A stretch of DNA of 64,000 nucleotides. Source: Diaphorobacter sp. HDW4B (lineage in GTDB: Bacteria; Pseudomonadota; Gammaproteobacteria; Burkholderiales; Burkholderiaceae_C). The notes beneath the pieces were generated by a model. The model had not been told where the DNA came from, ran no database searches, and saw only the letters and a program-made list of their open reading frames with translations. Both the position numbers and the translations under genes were made by a program. The stretch lies in contig NZ_CP049905.1 in assembly GCF_011305535.1 (NCBI RefSeq), positions 1,002,001 to 1,066,000 of the forward strand, written 5' to 3'. Positions 39,279-49,191 of the stretch are shown in pieces (the stretch's first letter is position 1; each line of letters starts with the position of its first letter).

Positions 39279-39524
39279 ATGAAAAACATCCGCATCATCA
39301 CCGCCACCATCGTCTGCGCGACCACATTCGGTCTCGTGGGTTGCGCATCGCATCCAAGCAACCGCCAGGTCGGTACCGGCGTTGGAGCCGTAGCGGGCGG
39401 TCTGGTGGGCAACGCCGTGTTCGGCGGCCCTGTGGGCACCATCGGCGGTGCAGCCGCTGGCGCTCTGATCGGCAACGAAATCGGCGGACGCCACGACTAC
39501 GACCGCCGCGGTTATCGTCGCTGA
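39279..39524 (+). CDS. Small glycine-zipper lipoprotein (OsmB-like)
   Basis: The 81-residue protein has a lipoprotein signal with lipobox VGC (Cys22) and a glycine-zipper block GTGVGAVAGGLVGNAVFGG, followed by GTIGGAAAGALIGNEIGG and a basic tail (YDRRGYRR). Such small glycine-zipper lipoproteins include OsmB and are often stress-induced. Start is ATG 39279 with an AGAGAAAGGGG ribosome site. A strong terminator follows. Confidence 0.82.
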   Translation: MKNIRIITATIVCATTFGLVGCASHPSNRQVGTGVGAVAGGLVGNAVFGGPVGTIGGAAAGALIGNEIGGRHDYDRRGYRR

Positions 39525-39557
39525 TCCGGCGTGGGCTGAATCAAGCCCATCCCATGC

Positions 39558-39595
39558 AAAAAGCCCCCGATGCCTTGTCGCATCGGGGGCTTTTT
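39558..39595. terminator. Bidirectional terminator between the OsmB-like gene and the DedA gene
   Basis: AAAAAGCCCCCGATGC (39558-39573) pairs with GCATCGGGGGCTTTTT (39580-39595) around a six-base loop, giving a perfect 16-base stem with T-runs on both strands. Confidence 0.9.
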
Positions 39596-39614
39596 GTTGA
39601 GTGATTCTGAGCGA

Positions 39615-40283
39615 TCAGCCCTGCGAAGAAGCCGCCTCGCGCTGCTTCTCGGCGCGACCGGCCTTCCACGCACCGAAGATCGCGATCAGGCCCGGCACCA
39701 GGATCAGGCCCCAGATGATCTTTTCCAAATTGGCCTTCACCCATTCCATGTTGCCGAAGAAATAACCGGCCGACACAATGCCCAGCACCCAGATCAGCGC
39801 CCCCACCACGTTGAACATGGTGAACTTCGCGCGCGTCATGTGCGCCACGCCCGCCACGAACGGCGCGAAGGTGCGGATGAACGGCATGAAGCGCGCCAGA
39901 ATGATGGTCACGCCGCCGTAGCGCTCGTAGAACGCATGCGCCTGATCGAAGGCCCGCTTGTTGAACCAGCGCGAGTCCTCCCATTGGAAGACCTTGGGCC
40001 CGAGATAACGACCGATCGTGTAATTGCACTGGTCACCCAGAATCGCCGCCACCAGCAGCACCGGCACCGCAATCGAGAAATGCATCAGCCCCGCACCGCA
40101 CATCGCGCCGACGATGAACAGCAGCGAATCACCCGGCAGAAACGGCATGACCACCACGCCCGTTTCCACGAACACGATGATGAACAGCAACGCATAAACC
40201 CACGGCCCGTAAGCCACCACAAACGCTTCAAGATGCTTGTCGATGTGCAAGATGAAGTCGATCAAAAAGCTGACGATTTCCAA
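39615..40283 (-). CDS. DedA family membrane protein
   Basis: The 222-residue protein is a DedA-family inner-membrane protein, thought to be a lipid carrier or scramblase. Diagnostic blocks are FVETGVVVMPFLPGDSLLF, then GDQCNYTIGRYLG, and FYERYGGVTIILARFMPFIR with the conserved Arg residues. A TTG start at 40283 gives LEIVSFLIDFILHID, where homologues begin; an ATG at 40325 would add 14 residues. It is convergent with the OsmB-like gene. Confidence 0.88.
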   Translation of the reverse strand: MEIVSFLIDFILHIDKHLEAFVVAYGPWVYALLFIIVFVETGVVVMPFLPGDSLLFIVGAMCGAGLMHFSIAVPVLLVAAILGDQCNYTIGRYLGPKVFQWEDSRWFNKRAFDQAHAFYERYGGVTIILARFMPFIRTFAPFVAGVAHMTRAKFTMFNVVGALIWVLGIVSAGYFFGNMEWVKANLEKIIWGLILVPGLIAIFGAWKAGRAEKQREAASSQG

Positions 40284-40403
40284 ACCCGTTCCCCGGTGCG
40301 AAAGAAGGCTCGGACTGTAGCGCATTGGCTGCAGCCGCTTGCCGATATGGAGAATTCGCCCGTCTTGCCTAGAATGGTCCAGGCAACGACTTCAGCAAAA
40401 GGC

Positions 40404-41297
40404 ATGTCGAAGATGGGAGAAAGCACACCAGCGGCGCAGTTGCGGGTCAACGCCCTGCAGTTCGGCTACAAAGCCCCCTTGTTCGGGCACTTCAGCGCCA
40501 GCATCACCCAGCCGGGTGTCTATGGTCTGTTTGGGCGCAACGGCACGGGCAAATCCACTTTGCTGAAACTCCTCTCCGGGCTGCTCACGCCGGAAAGCGG
40601 TCAGGTCAGCGTGCTCGGCTACACGCCGCGTGACCGCGCCGCAGAGTTTCTGGCGCAGATCTATCTGCTGCCCGAGGAATTCCATCTACCCGATCTGAAG
40701 CCTGAAGCGCTGGTGCGCAACCACGGCGTGTTCTATCCGCAGTTCGACGCAGCGCTGTTCCGCACCTATCTTGCCGAGCTGCAGGTGCCGCACGATCACC
40801 GCTTCTCGCAGATGAGCCTCGGCCAGAAAAAGAAGGCCACGATCGCCTTCGCGCTCGCCACGCTCACGCCTGTGTTGCTGATGGACGAGCCGACCAACGG
40901 CCTCGACATCGAAAGCCGCATGCAGTTCAAGCGACTCATGCAGCGCCCCGAACATGGCGGGCGCACCGTGCTCATCAGCACGCACCAGGCACATGACTTG
41001 GAGAGCATCATCCGCCACATCTGGTTCATCGACGACGGCAAGCTGCGGCTGTCGTCAGACATGCAGCGGCTGGCCGAAAAGCTGGCGATGGGCGTTGCCG
41101 GTTCGCAAGCCGAACTGCCTGCGCAGGAGTCCCTGCTCTACACCGAAGCGCTCGGCGCGCAGATGGCCTGGGTCGCGAGGCGTGATGCCTTGCCCGGAGA
41201 CTTTCCGGTCACGCCGCTGCAGCTCGAACTGATCTACAAGGCACTGAGCCTGAATCCGGAAGCGGTGCTCGCAGCAGCCGGGGAGAACATGCCATGA
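40404..41297 (+). CDS. ABC transporter ATP-binding protein
   Basis: The 297-residue protein has Walker A GRNGTGKSTLLK, the signature region MSLGQKKKA, Walker B VLLMDEPTN and the TSHQ-like ISTHQAHDLES switch. The first of three genes in an operon with a membrane protein and a protein of unknown function, all with ATGA overlaps. The transported substrate is unknown. The start may be ATG 40404, 40413 or 40374; ribosome sites are weak. Confidence 0.87.
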   Translation: MSKMGESTPAAQLRVNALQFGYKAPLFGHFSASITQPGVYGLFGRNGTGKSTLLKLLSGLLTPESGQVSVLGYTPRDRAAEFLAQIYLLPEEFHLPDLKPEALVRNHGVFYPQFDAALFRTYLAELQVPHDHRFSQMSLGQKKKATIAFALATLTPVLLMDEPTNGLDIESRMQFKRLMQRPEHGGRTVLISTHQAHDLESIIRHIWFIDDGKLRLSSDMQRLAEKLAMGVAGSQAELPAQESLLYTEALGAQMAWVARRDALPGDFPVTPLQLELIYKALSLNPEAVLAAAGENMP

Positions 41298-42130
41298 CGA
41301 ACAAGTCCACCGCTTTTCGCTGGTCGCGTTTTTCAGCGCTGGCCCGCGTGGACTTGGCGGAACGCTGGAGAAGCTACGCCGGCTTGCTGGTCATCGCGCT
41401 GATCGTGCAGATGCTGCTGCTCGCCTGGATTCTTTTCGTGAATCATTCGCCCAAGCCCATGCAGCCCGAAGCACAACAGGGCTGGTACTACTCCTTTCTG
41501 TTCATCTTCGGCGTTGCGTTTTGCTTTCTGTTCCACGCGCCCATGCAGCGGCAGGGATCGAGCCTGCTGGCGCTGATGCGCCCGGCATCGACGCTGGAAA
41601 AGTGGTTGCACGCCGCATGCATGCTGGTGGTGCTGTTTCCGCTGGCCTACACCGTGTGCTATCTCATCGCCACCGTGCCGATCAACGCGCTCGCGGCACT
41701 CGCCGAATCGACCAGATATCGCGCGGAAATCGCAGCCGCCACCCGCCCCACCCCCTCGGAGCCCATTGGCTTTCATGTGTACCTGCCGCTGCTCTCCAAC
41801 GCAGATGCTCACGGCGACAAGCCATGGAAACAACTGGTGTACTACTGGTGGTATCTGATCCTCTGCGGATACGCCGCCTTTGCCTTGGTGCTGTTTCGCC
41901 GCGCAGCCGCCTTCAAGGCCGTGGCGCTGGTCTTCATCGTGCTGATTCTGTGCGTGATGGTGCTGAGCAAGGGTGGCAACGCGTCGGTTCTCATCCACTG
42001 GCTGGACGGAAGACAACGCCCAAGCATGAGCGCCTCCGCCGTGCTCGCCAATCTGCTGCTGTGGCTAGGCGTGCCGCTGCTGGTGTGGTGCTCGGCCTGG
42101 CTGGCGCTGCGTGAAAGGGACCTCACATGA
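41294..42130 (+). CDS. Putative ABC transporter permease
   Basis: The 278-residue protein has about six hydrophobic segments, with a long loop (about 140-180) between the two halves. It resembles ABC-2-type permeases only in layout, without a clear motif. The ATG overlaps the stop of the ATPase gene (ATGA), and the next gene overlaps its stop the same way, which strongly supports an operon. The likely role is the membrane part of an exporter. Substrate unknown. Confidence 0.78.
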   Translation: MTNKSTAFRWSRFSALARVDLAERWRSYAGLLVIALIVQMLLLAWILFVNHSPKPMQPEAQQGWYYSFLFIFGVAFCFLFHAPMQRQGSSLLALMRPASTLEKWLHAACMLVVLFPLAYTVCYLIATVPINALAALAESTRYRAEIAAATRPTPSEPIGFHVYLPLLSNADAHGDKPWKQLVYYWWYLILCGYAAFALVLFRRAAAFKAVALVFIVLILCVMVLSKGGNASVLIHWLDGRQRPSMSASAVLANLLLWLGVPLLVWCSAWLALRERDLT

Positions 42131-43053
42131 CGACACGTCTGGCCCCTTGTGTCTTTGGCGCGGCCATATTCTGCGGTTGGCTCGCCGTCTGGATTGCGCA
42201 GAGCAACGCACCGGTGCGAAGCGACTCCATCCTCCAATCCATGAGTCCCGCCGAATTGCAGGGCGTAAAGCGCGTGCAATATGACGTGCCAAACAAGTAT
42301 CGGACGAGATACCGACAACCCACGCTGGTGCTTGCTGGTGGAAATGGCGACCTGCGACTGAGCACCGCGCCGCATGACGAAAGCTCCGTGCCGCTCGAAC
42401 TGGTTCGCGCGGGCGATACGGTCTTTGTGCGCATCAAAAGCGAATCCCCGCAAGCCACGGCAACCAACACAGAGGACGGCGACAAGGACTCGATCATCTA
42501 CATCGACGCGCCCGTCACCCTGGCACTCCCGGAATCCATCACCGAACTGAGATGGCCTGAAATGCGGCTGATGATGGCGGCCAAAGCCAACATGCCCGCG
42601 CTGACGCTGTACAGCTACGAGGTCCATGTGGGCTCGGACAGCCGCAACAACGGCGTGCTCACCCACTCCGGCGACCCGCAGGTGATCGCCGACCTCCAGA
42701 GCGATGCGATTCCCGGCAGGCTGGAGCAGCTCACCATCAAGCACCTGCAACGCGGCCTCTGTCCGGGCGACCGGCCCAACGCCAGCCGATACAGCGACGA
42801 CGTCGTCTACGAGGGCGGCTTCTTCCCCCGCATCGCGCTGCAGACCCAGGCCGCCAAGGTCAACATCCGCACCATGGAGCCCGACATGCAGTTGACGCTG
42901 AACACCCCGTCAGGCTCGTCACTCGAGGTCGGCAATGTCGCCCATCTCAAGCAGATCCATGTGCAGGATCTGGATGCCAGGCAGGATCAGGAGCTGTCGC
43001 AAACCCGCGCGATGAAGGCTTTCGCAGATTGCGACAAGGCGAAGGGGCCTTGA
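42127..43053 (+). CDS. Hypothetical exported/membrane-anchored protein of the ABC operon
   Basis: The 308-residue protein has one N-terminal hydrophobic segment (about residues 5-25), then a soluble part rich in beta strands with repeated blocks such as TLNTPSGSSLEVGNVAHLKQ near the end, which reminds of adhesin head-like (DUF2807-type) folds. I cannot assign it. It shares ATGA coupling with the permease gene, so it may be the periplasmic partner of the transporter. mutL starts 19 bases later. Confidence 0.68.
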   Translation: MTTRLAPCVFGAAIFCGWLAVWIAQSNAPVRSDSILQSMSPAELQGVKRVQYDVPNKYRTRYRQPTLVLAGGNGDLRLSTAPHDESSVPLELVRAGDTVFVRIKSESPQATATNTEDGDKDSIIYIDAPVTLALPESITELRWPEMRLMMAAKANMPALTLYSYEVHVGSDSRNNGVLTHSGDPQVIADLQSDAIPGRLEQLTIKHLQRGLCPGDRPNASRYSDDVVYEGGFFPRIALQTQAAKVNIRTMEPDMQLTLNTPSGSSLEVGNVAHLKQIHVQDLDARQDQELSQTRAMKAFADCDKAKGP

Positions 43054-43072
43054 CGCTCGCCACTAGAATGAA

Positions 43073-45082
43073 GTGGTGAACGAAGCCAATCCCAACCCCT
43101 CCTCTCCTGCCACTCCCGAAGCGCTCCAACGCCGTCCCATCCGCGATCTGCCTGATGAATTGATCAGCCAGATTGCCGCTGGCGAGGTGGTCGAGCGCCC
43201 TGCGTCCGCCGTGCGCGAACTGGTCGACAACGCGCTCGATGCAGGCGCCACGCAGATCACCGTGCGCCTGCTGGCCGGCGGCGTGCGGCTGATTGCGGTG
43301 GAGGACGATGGCCTTGGCATTCCGCCCGAGGAATTGCCGGTGGCGCTGCGCCGTCACGCGACCAGCAAGATCACGAATCTGCACGATCTGGAATCGGTCA
43401 ACACCATGGGTTTTCGCGGCGAGGCGCTGGCTGCGATTGCGTCGGTGTCGGAAACTGCCCTGCTCTCGCGCACGCAGGATCAGCCCAACGGCTTTCTGCT
43501 GGATGCGCGCAGCGGCGAGTTGCGCCCTGCCGCACGCAGTCGCGGCACGACGGTGGAAGTCAAAGAGCTGTTCTTCTCCACGCCCGCGCGCCGCAAGTTT
43601 TTGAAGACCGATGCCACGGAACTCGCGCACTGCGTCGCGGCCGTGCGCCGCCATGCGCTGGCGCGGCCCGATGTGGGCTTTGCGATCTGGCATGAAGGCA
43701 AGCTGGTCGAGCAATGGCGCTCGACCATGGACAGCGCCGATCTGCATGACGACGAGAAGCTGCAGCAAGGTCTGGAGCGCCGGTTGAGCGATGTGCTGGG
43801 CGCGGACTTCATCGAGGAATCCGTGGCCGTGCAGTTCAAGCTCGGTAACGTGACCGTGACCGGCCGCGCAGGCGTGCCCGATGCGGCGCGTTCGCGTGCC
43901 GATCAGCAGTTCTGCTACGTCAATGGGCGTTTTGTGCGCGACAAGGTGCTCACCCACGCGGCCCGCAGCGCCTACGAAGACGTGCTGCACGGCCAGAAGC
44001 AGCCGGTCTATGCGCTGTTCATCGAGATTGATCCGCTGCGTGTCGATGTGAACGTGCACCCGACCAAGATCGAAGTGCGCTTTCGCGACAGCCGCGAGGT
44101 GCATCAGGCCGTGCGCCATGCCGTGGAAAATGCGCTTGCCGTCCCGCGTGCCCAAGCACTTGCAGCGGCGGCGGAAGCTGCCAATCAACCCGGACAAGCA
44201 CCTGTGGTTGGCGGCATGGCTCCTGCCAGCACGTCTTCCGGAACCCCATCCGCATGGGCTCCGACGCCCAACTGGAAGGCCCAGTCCACCATGCCTTTCG
44301 AAGAGCGCGTGGGCAACAAGGTCGAGGATCTGCAGGCGCTGTGGGGCGCGCCGAAATCAGCGAATGCGTCGGCGAATCCGTTTGCAGCACCTTTGACTCA
44401 GGCAACGCCCGCCAGCGCCGAAGCGCAAGCGTCCAACATCAACTGGCAAGCGGCTGCTCCCAGCGCGCCCACAAGCGAATCCGAGGCCTCGCCTTGGCCG
44501 CTGGGCCGTGCAGTCGCGCAGATCCATGGCGTGTACATCCTCGCCGAGAGCGCGCAGGGCATGATCATCGTGGACATGCATGCGGCGCACGAGCGCATCG
44601 TCTACGAACGGCTCAAGAATCAGGTGATCGACGAATCGGCGCGCATTGCCAGCCAGCCGCTGCTGATTCCCGCGACCTTCGCCGCAACGCCGCACGAGGT
44701 CGCCGCAGCCGAATCGAATGCTGACACGCTGGCGTTGCTCGGCATGGAAATCGCGCCGTTCTCGCCGCGCACGCTGGCGGTTCGCGCCGTGCCGACCGCC
44801 CTCGCGCAGGGCGATCCGGTGGAACTGGCGCGCAGCGTGCTTGCAGAGCTGTCACAGCATGACGCCAGCACCGTCGTGCAACGCGCCCGCAATGAAATTC
44901 TGGCCACCATGGCCTGCCATGGGGCGGTGCGCGCCAACCGCAAGCTCACGCTCGACGAGATGAACGCGCTATTGCGTCAGATGGAGGTGACCGACCGCTC
45001 GGACCAATGCAACCACGGTCGGCCCACCTGGCGCCAACTCACGATGAAGGAGCTGGACGGGCTGTTTCTGCGCGGACGCTGA
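43073..45082 (+). CDS. mutL: DNA mismatch repair protein MutL with C-terminal endonuclease motif
   Basis: MutL links mismatch recognition to strand removal. The 669-residue protein has the GHKL ATPase (ISQIAAGEVVERPASAVREL, DDGLGI, HATSKI, GFRGEAL). A Pro/Ala/Ser-rich linker runs from about 365 to 480. The C-terminal dimerisation domain carries DMHAAHERIVYE (501-512), matching the DQHA(X)2E(X)4E endonuclease motif, plus ACHGAVRANRKL and CNHGRP. This suggests nicking activity instead of a MutH partner. The start is GTG 43073 (another GTG follows at 43076). Confidence 0.94.
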   Translation: MVNEANPNPSSPATPEALQRRPIRDLPDELISQIAAGEVVERPASAVRELVDNALDAGATQITVRLLAGGVRLIAVEDDGLGIPPEELPVALRRHATSKITNLHDLESVNTMGFRGEALAAIASVSETALLSRTQDQPNGFLLDARSGELRPAARSRGTTVEVKELFFSTPARRKFLKTDATELAHCVAAVRRHALARPDVGFAIWHEGKLVEQWRSTMDSADLHDDEKLQQGLERRLSDVLGADFIEESVAVQFKLGNVTVTGRAGVPDAARSRADQQFCYVNGRFVRDKVLTHAARSAYEDVLHGQKQPVYALFIEIDPLRVDVNVHPTKIEVRFRDSREVHQAVRHAVENALAVPRAQALAAAAEAANQPGQAPVVGGMAPASTSSGTPSAWAPTPNWKAQSTMPFEERVGNKVEDLQALWGAPKSANASANPFAAPLTQATPASAEAQASNINWQAAAPSAPTSESEASPWPLGRAVAQIHGVYILAESAQGMIIVDMHAAHERIVYERLKNQVIDESARIASQPLLIPATFAATPHEVAAAESNADTLALLGMEIAPFSPRTLAVRAVPTALAQGDPVELARSVLAELSQHDASTVVQRARNEILATMACHGAVRANRKLTLDEMNALLRQMEVTDRSDQCNHGRPTWRQLTMKELDGLFLRGR

Positions 45083-45103
45083 AATTCCCGCTTTGTCTGT
45101 TCA

Positions 45104-45403
45104 TTAGTCTGTCTGATCAGCCTCGCCGACCTGCTCGGCAGAGGCATCGGACAAGAAGGCCCATTGCGTGGCACGCTGGTGCGTGAAATCCACCAGCAAC
45201 CGGGTCGGGTGGTGCACGGCGGCCGCCACATGCTCCATCGCCATCGCTGGACGTTTTCTCGTCAGCACATCGTCATCCGCTGCTGCGGCATTGCCCGCCA
45301 GCAGCAAGGTGGCCGCCGCAGCCGTTGCGCTCAATGCGCAAGCTCGGGTCATGGCCTTCATGGTCTGCATCTGATGGCCCCTTTCCATCGTTTTCTCGCT
45401 CAT
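45104..45403 (-). CDS. Small exported protein of unknown function
   Basis: The 99-residue protein has a signal peptide in its first 40 residues (hydrophobic core ACALSATAAAATLLLAG, cleavage after NAAAA). The mature part has DDDVLTRKRPAMAMEH, a HHPTRLLVDFTHQRATQW region and an acidic end. The start at 45403 (MSEKTMERG) is supported by a strong GGAGGAAGGA site five bases before it. I do not recognise a domain. It is convergent with mutL and divergent from gdhA. Confidence 0.65.
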   Translation of the reverse strand: MSEKTMERGHQMQTMKAMTRACALSATAAAATLLLAGNAAAADDDVLTRKRPAMAMEHVAAAVHHPTRLLVDFTHQRATQWAFLSDASAEQVGEADQTD

Positions 45404-47168
<1,765 letters not shown>

Positions 47169-47200
47169 TTTTTATCTGATCTGAGCTTCTGCTTATGGAG

Positions 47201-47227
47201 AACCGCCTTCGGGCGGTTTTTCTTTTT
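47201..47227 (+). terminator. Terminator after gdhA
   Basis: AACCGCC (47201-47207) pairs with GGCGGTT (47212-47218) around a TTCG tetraloop and is followed by a T-rich run to 47227. Confidence 0.88.
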
Positions 47228-47477
47228 GCGATCTTCTTTGGCTTCTGCTCAGGTGTTGAGGGCGGGTGCCGGGTCTCGCCCCTGCGGGCGAGTAACTTTT
47301 CGCTGGCGCGCGAAAAGTCACCAAAAGCGCGCTTGAATACCTGCGGCAAAACTCTCTTCGCGCCGGAGGCGCTTCGTTCAGACAGCTTGCCGCAAGTCAG
47401 TCTGGAAGAGGTGTGATTCGGCACTTCGCGTTGCTCGTGCCTTTTTCATCTCGCGACTGCGCGAGATGCTTCGTTTT
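47228..47477. repeat. Palindrome-rich intergenic block after gdhA (REP-like)
   Basis: No gene is supported. Hairpins visible are CTCGCCC/GGGCGAG (47275-47292), ACTTTTCGC/GCGAAAAGT (47295-47318) and ATCTCGCG/CGCGAGAT (47448-47467). Between them TGCGGCAA is matched by TTGCCGCA, with GCGCC/GGCGC inside. The GGCGGGTGCC...GCGAGTAACTTTTCG order resembles a repeat I know from other Burkholderiales genomes; this is recollection, not a search result. Confidence 0.55.
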
Positions 47478-48119
47478 TTAGCGCTGCGTAGCTAGCAGGA
47501 GGCCGCCTGCGCCCATGAAGAAGCCGCCTGTTGCCTTGTTGAGGCGGACGACGCCTTTTGGCGTGCGGATCCATCTTCTGATCTGGCGGCCGCAGGAGGC
47601 GTAGACCAAGGTCGATACGAATTCCGCCATCAGGTAGATCGAGCCGAGCACTAGGAACTGCTGTGCGGCTGGCTTGGACGGGTCGATGAACTGCGGGAAG
47701 ATCGCGGCGAAGAGGATGATGGCTTTGGGGTTGGTGATGCCGAGCAGGAACTCCTGCATGGCCAAGGTTTTCACCGAATACTGCTGGGGCGCGGCGACCT
47801 CCGTGGTTCCGTCGCTGTTTTCGATCATGGCTGCGCCGCCGAAATCGCGGCTGCGCCAGGCCTTCCAGCCGATCCAGAAGAGGTAGACCGCGCCGATCCA
47901 CTTGACTGCGACGAAAGCGGTTTCAGAAGCCAGCAGCATCGCGCCCAGGCCAATCGCGGAGACGGTGAGGAAGATGGCGAAGGCTGCTACACGACCTGTG
48001 GTGGCGATCAGTGCGGGGACGACGCCTGCGCGGATGCCGTTGTTGAGGCCGCAGAAGTTGTTGGGCCCCGGCGTGAGCGAGATCGCGATCGAGACTGGTA
48101 TGAACAGGAGAGCATCCAT
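47478..48119 (-). CDS. LysE/RhtB family amino-acid exporter
   Basis: The 213-residue protein has about six hydrophobic segments and starts MDALLFIPVSIAISLTPGPN, the LysE family signature; NPKAIILFAAIFPQFID is the second signature block. Substrates in this family include lysine, threonine and homoserine; which applies here is unknown. I chose ATG 48119 over an upstream ATG. It is divergent from the periplasmic-protein gene. Confidence 0.88.
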   Translation of the reverse strand: MDALLFIPVSIAISLTPGPNNFCGLNNGIRAGVVPALIATTGRVAAFAIFLTVSAIGLGAMLLASETAFVAVKWIGAVYLFWIGWKAWRSRDFGGAAMIENSDGTTEVAAPQQYSVKTLAMQEFLLGITNPKAIILFAAIFPQFIDPSKPAAQQFLVLGSIYLMAEFVSTLVYASCGRQIRRWIRTPKGVVRLNKATGGFFMGAGGLLLATQR

Positions 48120-48237
48120 GATTGCCCAGCCTTTGCGTGGTGTTGTGTGGGTGATGAAAATCGGATCGCTCAGTGTAATACTCAGCATGCTTTTTCGCTG
48201 GCCCTGCCCAGCTCACCCAACTGGAGACAACAACATC

Positions 48238-49044
48238 ATGCGCACCATCGTCCAACGCCGCCGTCTTTTCATCATCCACACCGTCCTGACCACCGCCGTC
48301 GCCGCCACCTGCGCACTGGCTGCATTGCCCGCTGCTGCGGGCCAGCGGCTCGACCAGATCATGCAGACCAAGACGCTGCGCGTGGGCACGCCGGGTGACT
48401 ACCGTCCGTTTGCGATCAAAACCGATGGCGGATACAGCGGCCACGACATCGATGTGATCGAAGCCATGGCTAAGGAAATGGGCGTGAAGATCGAGTGGGT
48501 GCCGACCACCTGGCCGAATCTGATGCCCGATCTCAAGGCCAACAAATACGACGTGGCCGTAGGCGGCATCACCCGCAACGTGGCGCGCATCGGTCAAGCC
48601 GACATGCTGCCGGGCTACGCGCCCTTCGGCAAGGTGGCGCTGGTGCGCAAGGCGGACAAGGACAAGTTCACATCGCCCGAGAGCCTGAACCAATCCGGCG
48701 TGCGCGTGATCAAGAATCCCGGCGGCACGAACGAGGCCTATGTGCTGCAGAACCTCACTGCAGCGCAGGTCAGCACCCACGACAAGAACGCTGAAATCCC
48801 CGCACTGATCGCCGAGGGCAAGGGCGATGTGATGATCACAGAAACCTACGAGGCGCTGCACTACGCGCGCGTCGAGCCACGCCTGTACGCCGCGTTTCTG
48901 GAAAAGCCCCTCACGCCCGTGAACACGCTGGGCTTCATGTTCCCAGCCGACGATGCGGAGTACGCGCGCGTGCTGCGTTTCACCTGGGAGCAGATCGACA
49001 ACCGGGGTGGCTTGAAGGCGGCAGCGCAGAAGTGGTTGAAGTAA
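48238..49044 (+). CDS. Periplasmic SBP_bac_3 family protein, cyclohexadienyl dehydratase (PheC)-like
   Basis: The 268-residue protein has a signal peptide (about 1-34, ending PAAAG) and the family-3 solute-binding fold. The blocks RLDQIMQTKTLRVGTPGDYR, VPTTWPNLMPDL and VIKNPGGTNEAYVLQNL closely resemble PheC, the secreted cyclohexadienyl/arogenate dehydratase of pseudomonads, as I remember it. The region MITETYEALH lies where PheC has its MTDAIEA catalytic loop. It may be an enzyme or an amino-acid-binding protein; no permease or ATPase gene lies beside it. Confidence 0.78.
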   Translation: MRTIVQRRRLFIIHTVLTTAVAATCALAALPAAAGQRLDQIMQTKTLRVGTPGDYRPFAIKTDGGYSGHDIDVIEAMAKEMGVKIEWVPTTWPNLMPDLKANKYDVAVGGITRNVARIGQADMLPGYAPFGKVALVRKADKDKFTSPESLNQSGVRVIKNPGGTNEAYVLQNLTAAQVSTHDKNAEIPALIAEGKGDVMITETYEALHYARVEPRLYAAFLEKPLTPVNTLGFMFPADDAEYARVLRFTWEQIDNRGGLKAAAQKWLK

Positions 49045-49191
49045 GCAGGGAAAGCTCAATCGACTTGCCCACGCTGCAAGAGAACTTGCATATACAAACG
49101 GCGCGATCCGCTCGTAAAATCGCGCGCACTCGCGCCGTCATGCTGCAAAGATTCTCTTTCATGCGACCGGCAGAAATTTGCAGCCAGCCGC

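Noticed and set aside
37512-39494. Long minus-strand frames opposite amiC
   Set aside because: Reverse reading of the Pro/Ala-rich linker and amidase domain; no domain in the product.
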